Origin: Betaproteobacteria bacterium
GTDB lineage: Bacteria > Pseudomonadota > Gammaproteobacteria > Burkholderiales > CAIKXV01
NCBI GenBank assembly: GCA_947458265.1
Contig: CANGYF010000009.1
Location: forward strand, 1 to 64,000
Reading direction: 5' to 3'
DNA length: 64,000 bases
A program made the translations under genes and the position numbers. Below, piece after piece: positions 19,901 through 29,617 of the stretch. How positions within the stretch are numbered: position 1 is the first letter of the stretch; each line of letters begins with the position of its first letter. The notes under the pieces are model-generated. The model searched no databases and was not told the origin of the DNA. It saw only the letters and a list, made by a program, of their open reading frames with translations.

Positions 19901-22329
19901 AGTTCGAAGTGAGCGCCTCGACGCCGTTCGGGCCGACCGACCTTGCCGGGACAAGCGTCGACGGCGGCTACGTCTGGCTCGACGAGCTCGCCTACTTCAT
20001 GTCGCGTGCAGACATCAGCCCGGGTGCCCAGAACTTCGCCGGTGAGACATCGACCGACCTGCTTCAGGGACGGCAGTCGGCCATCACCTACACGATCGGC
20101 TTTGCCGGTGCGAACTCGCCGGTGCTGCAGAATGCAGCGCAGAAATCGGGCGGGCAGTTCTACATCGCCGAGGACAGCGAACAGCTGGCGGCGGCGCTGC
20201 TCAATGCACTGGTCTCGATCCGCGACTGGAACCCGACGGTGTCCGCGCCGACGGTGCCGATCTCGGCACTGAGCCGCACGCAGAACTCGACAGACGTGTA
20301 CCTCGCGTTCTTCAGGCCAACGACCACCCAGCGCTGGAACGGGACGGTCAAGAAGTTCATGCTGGGCGATCCCGTGGAGACACCAGGCATCTGCGGGACC
20401 GGGATCACCGACCTGTGCCTGATCGGGCAGACGGTGCTCGAGGCACCGAACAACAAGAACATCGAGAAGGTCGAGATCGACTCGATCACTTCTTTGGAGA
20501 CGGTGGCGGTCAACCCGGATGCCTCGAGCTTCTGGGGCCCCTCGACGCTGCGCGACGGCGGTACGCCGGACAACGGCGGCACCGGCTACCAGCTGATCAA
20601 CACGCCTGGCTACAACCCGTCGACCCGCAGGATCTACACGCGGCTGTCCACCGCCACCAGTGTCGACCTGACGAACTCCAGCAACGCGGTGTCCGAGGGC
20701 AATGCTGCGATCACCAAGGCACTGCTCGGCAACGCGTCGATGAGCGACGCGCAGCGCTCGACGCTGCTCAACTGGGCGCGCGGTGGCAACACGGGTGACG
20801 CGGCCTGTTCGGATGCGAGCGCAGGGACCGCCTGCACCGCCTGGCGCTCCTGGGCGCATGGCGACGTGCAGCATTCGCGCCCGGCGCTGGTGACCTACAA
20901 CCCGAGCACCTCGCCGCCATCGCAATTCATGTTCTACGCGTCGAGCACTGGCTACCTGCATGCGGTGGACAGCAACACCGGTGCGGAGAAGTGGACCTTC
21001 CTGATCGAGGAGGCCCTCCCGCAGCTCGCCGCGCTGATGGCCAACGCGGCCGGCGCACAGATCTACATCGCGGACGGGTCACCGGTAGTACAGGTCAACG
21101 ATGCCAACCAGAACGGCATCGTCGACGGTACCGACTCGGTCTGGCTGTTCTTCGGCCTGCGCCGCGGCGGTCGCGCCTACTATGCGCTCGACATCACGAA
21201 CATCGATGCGCCGCGCTTCATGTGGAAGATCACGCCGACCCAGATCTGCACGGCGGCCGGATGCAGCGCATCGACCGCCTACGCCGAGCTTGGGCAGAGC
21301 TGGTCCACGCCAACCATCGGGCGGGTGCGTGCGATCGCCGATCCGGTGCTGCTGTTCGGTGGCGGCTACGATCCCAACCAGGACAACCGGCCGGTCGCCG
21401 CGGCCGACACGATGGGACGCGCGGTGTTCGTGACCAACGCGCGTACCGGCGCCCTGGAGGCCTCGTTCACCAGCGCGAATGCACGGGTGACCGGCGGTTC
21501 CATGTCCTTCAGCATCCCCTCCGACCTGACGGCGATCGACACCGACCTGGAGGGCAATGGCTACCTGGACCGGATCTACGTCGGCGACATGGGTGGACGG
21601 GTCTGGCGCTTCGATATCGGCGACCCGGACAAGTCCCTTTGGGGTGGCAGGCTGCTGGCCACGCTGGCGGTCAGCTCGCCCACTGACCGGCGCATCTTCT
21701 TCCCGCCTGCCGCGGTGAAGCAGCTGCGGCGCGGGGTGCGCTACGACGCGGTCATCGTCGGCACCGGCAACCGCGAGAATCCGCTGAAGGACACCTCCAG
21801 CGACGTGATCGCGATGATCAAGGACCCGGACTACGGCCTCTACGCAACATCGACCACGGTCATCTCGATGTCGGCTGGCGACCTCCTGAACCTGGGGTCG
21901 ACCTCGGGTGGTGCGACCGAGACCGCGCTGATCGACAACCCGTCGGTCAAGGGCTGGTATCGACCGCTGGACACCGGCGAGAAGGTGATCAATGCACCGA
22001 CCGTGTTCTTCGAGCGGATCCGCTTCGGCAGCTACACGCCGATCGCGCAGTCCAACGCCTGCGTGCCGCCCGGCCAGGGCCGGATCAACGAGCTTGACCT
22101 GCTGGGCGCCTACACGATCCCGGTGACGGCCGGCATGTCCCGCTTCTTCCCGGGCTTCGTCACCCGAAGCTACAGCTCGACCGGCCAGTTGCTGGTGCTG
22201 CCTGGCAGCACGGCGGCAGGCCGGCGCGTATTCTTCATCTCGGCGGCGGATTCGCGCCTGTTCGGACGACAGCAGGTCATCCTCGGCGCGGGGACTCGGG
22301 TTTACTGGTACACCGACCCGCAGAACTGA
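16948..22329 (+). CDS. pilY1: PilY1-type pilus tip adhesin, second copy (MIDAS intact)
   Basis: 1793 residues. Signal peptide (LAWVLIVTLANPFGAFSPAFA), then the vWA first strand with an intact MIDAS, DTSDSMN at about residue 56, and later LLTDGGPEHD (TDG), both lost in copy 1. As in copy 1, a large insertion with a Cys-rich part separates this from the vWA continuation at about 756 (NYLNWKYGPKGPNGHPIG). The PilY1 propeller domain lies at about 1295-1793, with metal-loop candidates DANQNGIVDGTD and DLEGNGYLD (about 1533-1541). It ends the pilus operon and converges on ispH across a strong hairpin. Together with copy 1 it may provide alternative pilus tips. Confidence 0.93.
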   Translation: MNPILRLRKTLAWVLIVTLANPFGAFSPAFARDTDIFLATAYSSTTAEPNVLVVLDTSDSMNIPEPWREYAGAYDSHVEYLWNDIGVIGNSETASENLNRISTSVPPTAPISVWGTWAGATLADRRALWTAARDYANATAPGDPGPRRDWRNYADANWLWWLPAGTAETDLRLSSMSLNRFAGGTRVVGGTRGGINFGSTSDVSSFNQCGTSISQLTPSTVFAPSSQPRNEGHFRNQQWQRWERFLALDNSRVAAYPLTAPVMAGGRTIATGSGTGNVNASNVATATDYAFTPGLTIPTVVRDNTGASLNFGNNAQPGSQGHPVRTRIDDGTFNAVDAGDSRAGWSNLRADAGGYTYVSLVNSWTDTQRQQVLQQLYGVTQTSAEARWRLYKGRNTDVADSSLNFGTPAYYNTPAIPGSMTSGSNTLTLDAHNHEFLTGNIVVVPRAGTAGAPLVGQVTAVGGTGNRTVTLSVAAVTSTGGPVPVTRHIRFNAGSAASCTRTCTNSVAATAASPSTDATGASFTWRPNSSTCVDGGTSGSGCGSVTPAACGGPTNNNNYTTVAYSGCSWSGRTAVPVEGVGTYFVGGQCTGTCTSRFPDACPASGTPAGSNFCNNTATASQTINGVLRTNVTLNTGGNGSGSFCSNRGNVSRSCSARPDPSGGSTCNYGRTCNNVTAFTSVSTTDLAVFNLVATDTHLVHECRADNGTAANPSSGSMTNATNRTFATAWAATSSTTGTTAPYTPSNPGASYPAVDVYSTNYLNWKYGPKGPNGHPIGRKTRLQIAKDALTDLVSTTDGVRFGLMVFNRTRTDLTNDGANVAYAMRRMGSNTTDPDTANRTALNNAILSTTAAARTPLTESLYEAYLYFAGRTPQWGTDTTTALVGGTAVSTGRDTSAVCTAVGPGCPSIGVYRSPMLNNPNTTTPAGCQKNFVILLTDGGPEHDFSANTIGSRGVRNMTWVGTPGGVVSPRTGPDETNANTTTDQFEVSASTPFGPTDLAGTSVDGGYVWLDELAYFMSRADISPGAQNFAGETSTDLLQGRQSAITYTIGFAGANSPVLQNAAQKSGGQFYIAEDSEQLAAALLNALVSIRDWNPTVSAPTVPISALSRTQNSTDVYLAFFRPTTTQRWNGTVKKFMLGDPVETPGICGTGITDLCLIGQTVLEAPNNKNIEKVEIDSITSLETVAVNPDASSFWGPSTLRDGGTPDNGGTGYQLINTPGYNPSTRRIYTRLSTATSVDLTNSSNAVSEGNAAITKALLGNASMSDAQRSTLLNWARGGNTGDAACSDASAGTACTAWRSWAHGDVQHSRPALVTYNPSTSPPSQFMFYASSTGYLHAVDSNTGAEKWTFLIEEALPQLAALMANAAGAQIYIADGSPVVQVNDANQNGIVDGTDSVWLFFGLRRGGRAYYALDITNIDAPRFMWKITPTQICTAAGCSASTAYAELGQSWSTPTIGRVRAIADPVLLFGGGYDPNQDNRPVAAADTMGRAVFVTNARTGALEASFTSANARVTGGSMSFSIPSDLTAIDTDLEGNGYLDRIYVGDMGGRVWRFDIGDPDKSLWGGRLLATLAVSSPTDRRIFFPPAAVKQLRRGVRYDAVIVGTGNRENPLKDTSSDVIAMIKDPDYGLYATSTTVISMSAGDLLNLGSTSGGATETALIDNPSVKGWYRPLDTGEKVINAPTVFFERIRFGSYTPIAQSNACVPPGQGRINELDLLGAYTIPVTAGMSRFFPGFVTRSYSSTGQLLVLPGSTAAGRRVFFISAADSRLFGRQQVILGAGTRVYWYTDPQN

Positions 22330-22336
22330 CCAGGGT

Positions 22337-22368
22337 GCAGGCGCCCGGCACAGACGCCGGGCGCCTGC
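22337..22368. terminator. Bidirectional hairpin between pilY1 and ispH
   Basis: Perfect 13-bp inverted repeat (22337-22349 with 22356-22368) around a 6-nt loop, very GC-rich. It sits between two convergent genes, as a shared terminator would. A T-run is absent on the plus side, so termination strength is uncertain. Confidence 0.7.
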
Positions 22369-22377
22369 TGTGCCGCC

Positions 22378-23337
22378 TCAGCCCCTAGCCGCGCGGGCGG
22401 CGTCGGCCGCAGCGGTCAGGTTCTTCGGCAGCGGAAAGGTCACGTGCTCTTCAATGCCGGACTGCTCGACGAGCTCGATGCCGCCGAACGAGCGCAGCCG
22501 GTCGACCACTTCGCGCACCAGCACTTCCGGCGCCGAGGCACCGGCGGTGACGCCGATGCGATCGCGGCCAACCAGCCATTCGGCCTTCACTTCACTGGCG
22601 CGGTCGACGAGGTAGGCCGGGATGCCGGCATTGGCGGCGACTTCGCGCAGGCGGTTCGAGTTCGAACTGTTGGGCGAGCCGACCACGATCATCAGGTCGC
22701 AGACGGCCGACAGCTTCTTCACTGCGTCCTGCCGGTTCTGGGTGGCGTAGCAGATGTCGTCCTTCTTCGGCCCGACGATCTTCGGGAAGCGCCCTGCCAG
22801 TGCGATCGTGATGCCGCGCGCATCGTCGACCGACAGCGTGGTCTGAGTCACGTAGGCGAGGTTGTCCGGATCGTCCACCGACAACCGTTCGACGTCCTCC
22901 ACCGATTCGACCAGGTGCATGCCGCCGCTGGACTGCCCCATCGTGCCTTCGACCTCGGGATGCCCGCGATGGCCGATCATCACGATCTCGCGGCCCTGCG
23001 CACGCATCTTGGCCACCTCGACATGCACCTTGGTGACCAGCGGGCAGGTGGCGTCGAACACGTTCAGGCCGAGCGCCTCGGCCTCGCGCCGGACTTCGAG
23101 CGACACCCCGTGCGCACTGAACACGACGGTGCTGCCGCTCGGCACGGAATCGAGGTCTTCGATGAACACCGCGCCCTTGGTGCGCAGGTCGTCGACGACG
23201 TACTTGTTGTGCACGACCTCGTGCCTTACATAGACCGGCGCCCCGTGGGCGACCAGCGCCTGTTCGACGATCTCGATCGCTCGGTCCACGCCGGCACAGA
23301 AGCCGCGCGGATTGGCCAGGATGACCTGCTTGGGCAC
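22378..23337 (-). CDS. ispH: 4-hydroxy-3-methylbut-2-enyl diphosphate reductase IspH
   Basis: 319 residues, GTG start at 23335-23337. IspH is the iron-sulfur enzyme that makes IPP and DMAPP in the last step of the MEP isoprenoid pathway. The three cluster cysteines are present in [21 protein letters not shown] and [14 protein letters not shown]. Substrate-binding blocks are [14 protein letters not shown] and [11 protein letters not shown]. It is the last gene of the ribF-ileS-lspA-ispH operon and begins 1 bp after the lspA stop. Confidence 0.96.
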   Translation of the reverse strand: MPKQVILANPRGFCAGVDRAIEIVEQALVAHGAPVYVRHEVVHNKYVVDDLRTKGAVFIEDLDSVPSGSTVVFSAHGVSLEVRREAEALGLNVFDATCPLVTKVHVEVAKMRAQGREIVMIGHRGHPEVEGTMGQSSGGMHLVESVEDVERLSVDDPDNLAYVTQTTLSVDDARGITIALAGRFPKIVGPKKDDICYATQNRQDAVKKLSAVCDLMIVVGSPNSSNSNRLREVAANAGIPAYLVDRASEVKAEWLVGRDRIGVTAGASAPEVLVREVVDRLRSFGGIELVEQSGIEEHVTFPLPKNLTAAADAARAARG

Positions 23338-23338
23338 G

Positions 23339-23929
23339 TTAGGGACTCCTTCGCGTCTGGTCGTCGATTATAGCTTCGCCGGGCCGGGCCACTTCCCGGG
23401 GCGGCCCGGACGGCTCCTGCGGCTCCGGCTGGAACGCATCCCACACCAGCAGCACGGCGCCGATGCTGATGGCCGAATCGGCCACGTTGAACGCCGGCCA
23501 GTGATAGCCCAGGACGTGGAAATCGAGGAAGTCGATGACCGCACCCAGCCACAGACGGTCGATCAGGTTGCCGATCGCCCCGCCGAGCACCAGGGTCAGT
23601 GCGACGCAGAACAGGATGCGCCCGCCATGGCGGCTCAGCATCCAGGTGATCCAGCCAGAAGCCAGGAGCGCCACGCCGACGAAGAACTCGCGCTGCCAGC
23701 CCGATGCGCCGGCCAGGAAGCTGAACGCCGCCCCGGGGTTGTACACCAGCACAAGGTTGAAGAACGGCGTGACCTCGACCACATGGCCGGAGCTCAGCGA
23801 CTGCAGCGCCAGCACCTTGACGATCTGGTCCACCACCACGAGCGCGAACGCCGAGCCCAGCCAGTCCTTCAGGGTCCAGCGCGAAAGGGCCGCCGAGATG
23901 CGCGCGCGCAGGCCGCCGCCCTCAGGCAT
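23339..23929 (-). CDS. lspA: Lipoprotein signal peptidase LspA
   Basis: 196 residues. LspA is the inner-membrane aspartyl protease that removes lipoprotein signal peptides. Four membrane segments are visible. Catalytic aspartates lie in [15 protein letters not shown] and [14 protein letters not shown]; the N-terminal VVDQIVK block is also typical. The ATG at 23927-23929 overlaps the end of ileS by 8 bp. The frame runs on upstream inside ileS but gives a non-family N-terminus. The C-terminal tail (about 25 residues, Pro/Arg-rich) is longer than usual and not conserved-looking. Confidence 0.95.
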   Translation of the reverse strand: MPEGGGLRARISAALSRWTLKDWLGSAFALVVVDQIVKVLALQSLSSGHVVEVTPFFNLVLVYNPGAAFSFLAGASGWQREFFVGVALLASGWITWMLSRHGGRILFCVALTLVLGGAIGNLIDRLWLGAVIDFLDFHVLGYHWPAFNVADSAISIGAVLLVWDAFQPEPQEPSGPPREVARPGEAIIDDQTRRSP

Positions 23930-26789
23930 GGACCCGGACCTCGCCCGCGCCGGCCAGGTTCTGCGCGCAGCGCCCGCAGACCTCGGGATGGTCGGCATGG
24001 CCGCCGATGTCGGCGCGGTAGTGCCAGCAGCGGGCGCACTTGGCGCCGGCGCTGGCGACCGCCGACACCGCCGGTACCGAGCCGTCTGCCGTACGCACCA
24101 CGGCAGCCGCGGATGTGATGAACACGAAGCGCAGGTCTTCGCCCAGCGCCGCGAGCGCGTCGCAGGTGTCACCGGATGCCTGCACCTCGACCTCGGCCGC
24201 GAGCCCCGAGCCGATGCTGCCGGCGGTGCGCAGCGCCTCGAGCTCCTTCAGCACCAGCGCGCGCACCTCGCGCACCGATGCCCAGCGTGCCTCGAGCGCC
24301 GGATCCACCGGCGTGTCGGCGACCGGCTCCCACGTAGTGGTGAACACCGTGGCCTCCGGATCGCGCATCAGCACCGCCCAGGCCTCGTCCGCAGTGAAGG
24401 TCAGCACCGGGGAGAACAGTTGCAGCAGCGTGCGCGCGATCTCGTGCAGCGCGCTCTGCGCCGAGCGGCGCGCGTGCGAGCCTGCAGCCGTCGTGTACAG
24501 GCGGTCTTTCAGGATGTCCAGGTAGAACGCGCCGAGGTCTTCCGAGCAGAAGTGCAGCAGCCGCTGCATGCCCAGGTGGAACTCGTAGCGCTCGTAGTCG
24601 GCGGCCACGGCGACGCGCAGGCGTTCGAGCATCACCGCGGCATAGCGGTCGATCTCCACCCGCTGCGCCATCGGCACCGCGTGGGTTGCCGGATCGAAAT
24701 CGTCGACGTTGGCGAGCAGGAAGCGGATCGTGTTGCGTACCCGGCGATAGGACTCGACTACCCGCTTGAGGATCTCCTGCGAGATCGACAGTTCACCCGA
24801 GTAGTCGGTGGCCGCGATCCACAGGCGCAGCACGTCGGCACCGAGCGTGTCGACGACCTGCTGGGGCGCCACCACGTTGCCCTTCGACTTGCTCATCTTG
24901 CGGCCTGCACCGTCGACCACGAAGCCGTGGGTGAGCAGCGCCCTGTACGGCGGCGTGCCGTTCATCATGCAGGACACCAGCAGCGAGGAATGGAACCAGC
25001 CGCGGTGCTGGTCGGAGCCCTCGAGGTACAGGTCGGCCGGGAACGAGGTCTCGGCGCGGTGCGATCCGGGTGTACCGGCAGCCGTACGCGGCCCACCGAG
25101 CACGGTCTGGTGCGTCGACCCGGAGTCGAACCAGACGTCGAGCGTGTCCTTGATCTTCTCGTAGAGCGCCGCGTCGGCACCCAGCAGGTCGGCCGCATCC
25201 AGCCGCTGCCAGGCCTCGATGCCACCCTGCTCCACCGCCTGCGCGACCGTTTCGACGAGCTCCGGGGTGCGCGGATGCAGGGCCCCGGTCTCCCGGTGCA
25301 CGAAGAACGGCATCGGCACGCCCCACTGGCGCTGGCGCGACAGCGTCCAGTCGGGCCGGTTGGCGATCATCGCATGCAGCCGCGCCTTGCCCCAGGCCGG
25401 GAAGAACTGCGTCGCCTCGATGCCGCGCAGCGCGGTGTCGCGCAGCGGCTCGGACGGCCTCGCCCCGCCGAAGCCGGGAGCCTCGTCCATCGCCGCGAAC
25501 CACTGCGTGGTTGCGCGCAGGATCACCGGCGTCTTGTGCCGCCAGCAGTGCATGTAGCTGTGCACATGCTTGCGGTCCTCGTGCAGCAGCGCACCGTTCG
25601 CGCGCAGCCGCTCGACGATCAGCGGGTTGGCCTTCCAGATCATCAGCCCGCCGAACTCGGCGAGCGTGGACACGTATTTGCCGTCGCCCATGACCGGCGT
25701 GAGGATGCCATCGTCCTTCATGCCGTAGCGCCGACAGGCCTGGAAGTCCTCCACGCCATAGGCCGGGGCGGCGTGCACGATGCCGGTTCCGGTGTCGAGC
25801 GTCACGTACTCGGCGAGGTAGACCGGCGACAGGCGGTCGGCGAACGGATGCGAGAACCCGATGTTCTCCAGCTTCGCCCCCTCGGTGGTCGCGACCACCT
25901 GTCCGGACAGTCCGTAGCGCAGCAGGTTGGCCTCGACACGGTCGGTGGCGAGCAGCAGCAGGCGCTCGCCGGTATCGACCAGCGCATACGAGAATTCCGG
26001 GTGGACGTTGAGCGCCTGGTTGGCTGGCAGCGTCCAGGGCGTGGTGGTCCAGATGACGATGTGGCCGGGCTTGTCCGGCAGGGCCGGCAGGCCGAAGGCG
26101 GCAGCGAGCTTTGCCGGCTCGGCGAAGCCGAAGCCGACGTCGACCGCGGTGTCGGTGCGGTCCTCGTACTCGATCTCGGCTTCGGCCAGTGCCGAGCCGC
26201 AGTCGAAGCACCAGTTCACCGGCTTCAGGCCGCGATAGACATAGCCCTTCTCGAGCAACGTCCCCAGCGCGCGGATCTCGTCGGCCTCGTTGCGCGGGTT
26301 CATGGTGGTGTAGGGGTTGTCCCAGTCGCCGAACACGCCCAGGCGGATGAAATCCTTCTTCTGCCGCTCGACCTGCTCGGTGGCATAGGCGCGCGCCAGC
26401 TTCTGCGTCTGTTCGGTGGGCAGGTTCTTGCCGTGCGTCTTCTCGATCTGCACCTCGATCGGCATGCCGTGGCAGTCCCAGCCCGGCACGTAGGGCGCGT
26501 CGAAGCCGGCCAGCGTGCGGCTCTTCACGACGATGTCCTTCAGCACCTTGTTCACGGCATGGCCGATGTGGATGTCGCCGTTGGCATAGGGCGGGCCATC
26601 GTGCAGCGTGAAGCGCGGACGGCCACGGCTCGCCTCGCGGATGCGCTGGTAGAGGCCGCGCTGCTGCCAGGCAGCCAGCATGGACGGTTCGCGCTTGGCC
26701 AGGTCGCCGCGCATCGCGAACGCCGTGTCGGGCAGGTTCAGCGTCTTCTTGTAGTCGGCCTTGCCGTCGTTGCGCTTGTCTTCGCTCAT
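23922..26789 (-). CDS. ileS: Isoleucyl-tRNA synthetase IleS
   Basis: 955 residues, normal bacterial length. The class I signatures are present: HIGH as [19 protein letters not shown] near residue 60, and KMSKS as [14 protein letters not shown] near 630. The editing domain lies between them. The C-terminal zinc finger CARCWHYRA...CGRCAQNL is present, as in E. coli-type IleS. It sits in the conserved ribF-ileS-lspA-ispH operon, 7 bp after ribF. Confidence 0.98.
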   Translation of the reverse strand: MSEDKRNDGKADYKKTLNLPDTAFAMRGDLAKREPSMLAAWQQRGLYQRIREASRGRPRFTLHDGPPYANGDIHIGHAVNKVLKDIVVKSRTLAGFDAPYVPGWDCHGMPIEVQIEKTHGKNLPTEQTQKLARAYATEQVERQKKDFIRLGVFGDWDNPYTTMNPRNEADEIRALGTLLEKGYVYRGLKPVNWCFDCGSALAEAEIEYEDRTDTAVDVGFGFAEPAKLAAAFGLPALPDKPGHIVIWTTTPWTLPANQALNVHPEFSYALVDTGERLLLLATDRVEANLLRYGLSGQVVATTEGAKLENIGFSHPFADRLSPVYLAEYVTLDTGTGIVHAAPAYGVEDFQACRRYGMKDDGILTPVMGDGKYVSTLAEFGGLMIWKANPLIVERLRANGALLHEDRKHVHSYMHCWRHKTPVILRATTQWFAAMDEAPGFGGARPSEPLRDTALRGIEATQFFPAWGKARLHAMIANRPDWTLSRQRQWGVPMPFFVHRETGALHPRTPELVETVAQAVEQGGIEAWQRLDAADLLGADAALYEKIKDTLDVWFDSGSTHQTVLGGPRTAAGTPGSHRAETSFPADLYLEGSDQHRGWFHSSLLVSCMMNGTPPYRALLTHGFVVDGAGRKMSKSKGNVVAPQQVVDTLGADVLRLWIAATDYSGELSISQEILKRVVESYRRVRNTIRFLLANVDDFDPATHAVPMAQRVEIDRYAAVMLERLRVAVAADYERYEFHLGMQRLLHFCSEDLGAFYLDILKDRLYTTAAGSHARRSAQSALHEIARTLLQLFSPVLTFTADEAWAVLMRDPEATVFTTTWEPVADTPVDPALEARWASVREVRALVLKELEALRTAGSIGSGLAAEVEVQASGDTCDALAALGEDLRFVFITSAAAVVRTADGSVPAVSAVASAGAKCARCWHYRADIGGHADHPEVCGRCAQNLAGAGEVRVHA

Positions 26790-26796
26790 CTCGCCA

Positions 26797-27747
26797 TCAC
26801 ATCAGTTTTGCCGCGGCGAGCCAGGCGCGTGCCTGCTCGCAATCGATGCCGATCTGCCGGATCAGGGCCGGCAGGCCATCGTACTTCGCCTCGTCGCGCA
26901 GCTTGTGCAGGAAGTTCACCTTGACCGGCCGGCCGTAGACGTCGCCTGCGAAATCGAACAGGTGCACCTCGAGGGTAGTGCGGCCGTTGGCCTTCACCGT
27001 GGGCCGCACGCCCAGGCTGGCCACGCCCGGCAATGGCCGCTCGGCCAGTCCCGATACGGTGACCGCGAAGATGCCCGACAGCGGCAGTTGCGCGCGCGGC
27101 ACCCAGACGTTGGCGGTGGGGAAGCCCAGTTCACGGCCGAGCTTGTCGCCGTGCACGATGCGACCGCTGATTGCATACGGCGCACCGAGCAGAGCCTCGG
27201 CCAGGCCCATGTCGCCGGCAGACAGCGCATCGCGCACCGCCGTGCTGGACACGCGCAGCCCGTCCACCAGGAAGCTCGACAACCCCTCGAGTTCGAACGC
27301 GGTCGGCGTGCCGGCATGGCGCTCCGCCGCCGCGCGCAGGGTACCGACATCGCCGCCACGGCGGGCGCCGAAGCGGAAGTCATCGCCGATCAGGACCCAG
27401 CGTGCCGCAAGGCCGCGTACCAGGATGCGCTCGATGAACTCCTCGGGCAGCATCTGCGCCAGACGGTAGTCGAAACGGCAGACATGCACCTCGTCCACAC
27501 CGCAGCCCGACAGCAGCCGGAGCTTGTCGCGCAGGCCGGTGAGCCGCAACGGCGCACGGTCAGGCGCGAAGAACTCGCGCGGATGCGGTTCGAAGGTGAG
27601 CACCGCCGCGGGAAGACCGCGAGCGTCGGCCGCATCGCGGAGGCGACGCAGCATTTCGCGATGGCCCAGGTGAACGCCATCGAAGTTGCCGATGGTCAGT
27701 GCAACCGGGCGCGCGGCAGTCGGGGGGACGGATCGGAAGACTCGCAT
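26797..27747 (-). CDS. ribF: Bifunctional riboflavin kinase / FAD synthetase RibF
   Basis: 316 residues. The N-terminal FAD synthetase (nucleotidyltransferase) domain opens with [18 protein letters not shown] and continues to about residue 185, including [10 protein letters not shown] and [17 protein letters not shown]. The C-terminal riboflavin kinase domain has [20 protein letters not shown] and the typical [11 protein letters not shown] and [13 protein letters not shown] blocks. It heads the minus-strand operon; the promoter must lie in the 218-bp spacer shared with the malonyl-CoA decarboxylase gene. Confidence 0.97.
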   Translation of the reverse strand: MRVFRSVPPTAARPVALTIGNFDGVHLGHREMLRRLRDAADARGLPAAVLTFEPHPREFFAPDRAPLRLTGLRDKLRLLSGCGVDEVHVCRFDYRLAQMLPEEFIERILVRGLAARWVLIGDDFRFGARRGGDVGTLRAAAERHAGTPTAFELEGLSSFLVDGLRVSSTAVRDALSAGDMGLAEALLGAPYAISGRIVHGDKLGRELGFPTANVWVPRAQLPLSGIFAVTVSGLAERPLPGVASLGVRPTVKANGRTTLEVHLFDFAGDVYGRPVKVNFLHKLRDEAKYDGLPALIRQIGIDCEQARAWLAAAKLM

Positions 27748-27848
27748 GGCGCAGTAAGCCGCTGAATCATAGCCGGTTTCCCGCTACTACCGGGAAACCG
27801 ATGCGAACGCGGGACGAGCGATTCACGCCAACGCGCGGCAGTTCGGCC

Positions 27849-27876
27849 TTGATCCTCCGTTTTCGCCGCCGATAAT
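27849..27876 (+). promoter_or_regulatory. Predicted promoter of the malonyl-CoA decarboxylase gene
   Basis: A -35 element TTGATC (27849-27854) and a -10 element GATAAT (27871-27876) are separated by 16 bp, placing the transcript start near 27883, about 80 bp before the ATG at 27966. Both hexamers are close to the sigma-70 consensus in an otherwise GC-rich spacer. Confidence 0.5.
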
Positions 27877-27887
27877 GGGTTGATACC

Positions 27888-27921
27888 CGAACTTGGCGCC
27901 AGTTCAAGCGAACTTGTCGCC
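27888..27921 (+). promoter_or_regulatory. Operator-like direct repeat downstream of the predicted start site
   Basis: Two copies of CGAACTTGKCGCC (27888-27900 and 27909-27921) are spaced 21 bp apart, two helical turns. They lie just after the predicted transcription start, where a repressor would block RNA polymerase. The regulator is unknown. Confidence 0.4.
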
Positions 27922-27965
27922 GGATTCGGGTACGCTTTCGAAACCGTCCGGATGCGCCTGCCCCG

Positions 27966-29543
27966 ATGCCCACGACCGCCGAGAATCCCAGAATCGACAC
28001 GCCCGCATCCGGATCGGCTGCAATGACTGCCGAACCTTCACCGGGGCAACACCCGGCCGGGCCGGCACCGGTGCCGTCGGTACCGCAGGCCTTGGCCGAA
28101 GGCCTGCCGCCGGCCTCCGTTCCGGCAGACCAGCCGCCTGCACGCGCGGAAGACGGCCTGCTCACCTCCAGCCTGCGCCGGGTACGTTCGCTGTGGTCGC
28201 GGCTGGCTCGCTCGGTCGACGAGATCGGCCAGCCGGCCAACGGTGGCATGAGCCGCCGCTCGCTCGACCGTATCCGCGAGACACTGAACGAATGCGCGAT
28301 CGAGCGCGGCGGGGAAGCCTCGGCGCGCACCCGTGCGGCGCAGATCGGCGACGCCTACCTGCGGCTGGACGACGCCAGCCGGCTGGACGTGCTGAAGCTG
28401 CTGTCCACCGAGTTCGGCGCCGATCCCGCCCGGGTCACGGCCGCGGTCACCGCATGGCAGCGCTCCATCGGCGGCAGCGCACAGCCGCTGGCCGAGGTCG
28501 AACTGCGCGAGGCGGTCCGGACACGGCGCAACGTGATCCTGCGCCAGTTCAACGCACTGTCTTCCGGCACCAAGTTCCTGGTCGACCTGCGCGCCGACGT
28601 ACTGCGCCACCTGCCACGAGAGCCCGCGCTGGCCGCGCTCGACCGTGACCTCGAACTGCTGCTGCAGAGCTGGTTCGACGTCGGCTTCCTGTCGCTCGAC
28701 CGCATCACCTGGGACTCTCCAGCGTCGCTGCTGGAGAAGTTGATCGCCTACGAGGCGGTGCACGAGATCCGCTCCTGGAACGACCTGCGCAACCGGCTAG
28801 ACTCCGACCGCCGGTGCTATGCGTTCTTCCATCCGCGCATGCCGCTGGAGCCGCTGATCTTCGTCGAGGTGGCACTCACCCGCGGGCTGGCAGATAACGT
28901 GCAGGTGCTGCTAGACGAGACGCGCCGCGAGTTCGACCCGCGCGAGGCGGACACCGCGATGTTCTATTCGATCTCGAACACCCAGGTCGGCCTGCGCGGC
29001 GTGAGCTTCGGCAACTTCCTGATCAAGCGGGTGGTGTCCGCGCTGCAGCGAGACCTGCCGCAGCTGCGCCAGTTCTCCACGCTGTCACCGATCCCGGCCT
29101 TCCGCAGCTGGCTGCGCAAGGCCGACGATGAGACGATCCTCGCCAGCCAGCGCGAACGCGACTTCAAGCTTTTCGAGGCCACCTTCCACGAGCCGTTCGG
29201 GGCAGCGGCACTGACACGCGCGATCGACCTGGTCGCGCGCGCCAGCGATCCGGCCATGTCGGAGCTGCTGAAGCCGTTCGTGCTGCGTACCGTTGCGCAT
29301 TACCTGGCCAACGCCAAGGCCGGCGACCGGCCGCACTGCCCGGTCGCACGCTTCCACCTGTCCAACGGCGCGCGGCTGGAGCGGCTGAACTGGCTGGCCG
29401 ACACATCGGCCAAGGGCATCGCGCAGTCGGCCGGCGTGATGGTCAACTACCTGTACCGGCTGCCGCACATCGACGACAACCACGAGCGCTTCGCCCGCGA
29501 GGGCCAGGTGGTCGTGTCGTCCGAGGTGCGCCGGCTGCTGTAG
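27966..29543 (+). CDS. Malonyl-CoA decarboxylase
   Basis: 525 residues. The family decarboxylates malonyl-CoA to acetyl-CoA, in malonate catabolism or in control of fatty-acid synthesis. An N-terminal variable, Ala/Pro-rich stretch (about 1-75) precedes the helical domain. The catalytic region has FFHPRMPLEPLIFVEVAL, ADTAMFYSISNTQVGLRG, VSFGNFLIKRVV and the TLSPIPAF block. The C-terminal part has CPVARFHLSNGARLERLNW and SAGVMVNYLY. In the human enzyme the active-site Ser and His fall in the SPIP and RFHLxNGA blocks (from memory of the family), and both are present here. No malonyl-CoA synthetase (matB) or transporter is next to it. The start could also be the ATG at 28023. Confidence 0.9.
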   Translation: MPTTAENPRIDTPASGSAAMTAEPSPGQHPAGPAPVPSVPQALAEGLPPASVPADQPPARAEDGLLTSSLRRVRSLWSRLARSVDEIGQPANGGMSRRSLDRIRETLNECAIERGGEASARTRAAQIGDAYLRLDDASRLDVLKLLSTEFGADPARVTAAVTAWQRSIGGSAQPLAEVELREAVRTRRNVILRQFNALSSGTKFLVDLRADVLRHLPREPALAALDRDLELLLQSWFDVGFLSLDRITWDSPASLLEKLIAYEAVHEIRSWNDLRNRLDSDRRCYAFFHPRMPLEPLIFVEVALTRGLADNVQVLLDETRREFDPREADTAMFYSISNTQVGLRGVSFGNFLIKRVVSALQRDLPQLRQFSTLSPIPAFRSWLRKADDETILASQRERDFKLFEATFHEPFGAAALTRAIDLVARASDPAMSELLKPFVLRTVAHYLANAKAGDRPHCPVARFHLSNGARLERLNWLADTSAKGIAQSAGVMVNYLYRLPHIDDNHERFAREGQVVVSSEVRRLL

Positions 29544-29564
29544 CGCAGGCCGCCTGCCGCACAA

Positions 29565-29593
29565 CTTTCCCGGCAACGTCATGCCGCCGTCAT
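29565..29593 (+). promoter_or_regulatory. Candidate PHO (PhoB) box and -10 upstream of the PlcP-like gene
   Basis: Three 7-mers at exact 11-bp spacing (7 + 4 nt): CTTTCCC (29565), ACGTCAT (29576) and CCGTCAT (29587). They match the PhoB half-site CTGTCAT/CTTTCAT at 5, 5 and 6 of 7 positions (best of the two forms). A -10 element TAAATT (29604-29609) begins after a 10-nt gap, the spacing known for PhoB-activated promoters, and the start codon is at 29618. Assigning this to PhoB is inference. Confidence 0.55.
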
Positions 29594-29617
29594 CATGGCC
29601 CCGTAAATTCCGGTGCC

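Noticed and set aside
18805-20961. A 718-residue minus-strand frame inside the second pilY1
   Set aside because: Antisense shadow; no start context, no motifs.
23535-26924. A 1129-residue plus-strand frame opposite lspA/ileS
   Set aside because: Antisense shadow of ileS; composition typical of a GC-rich reverse frame and no recognisable motifs.
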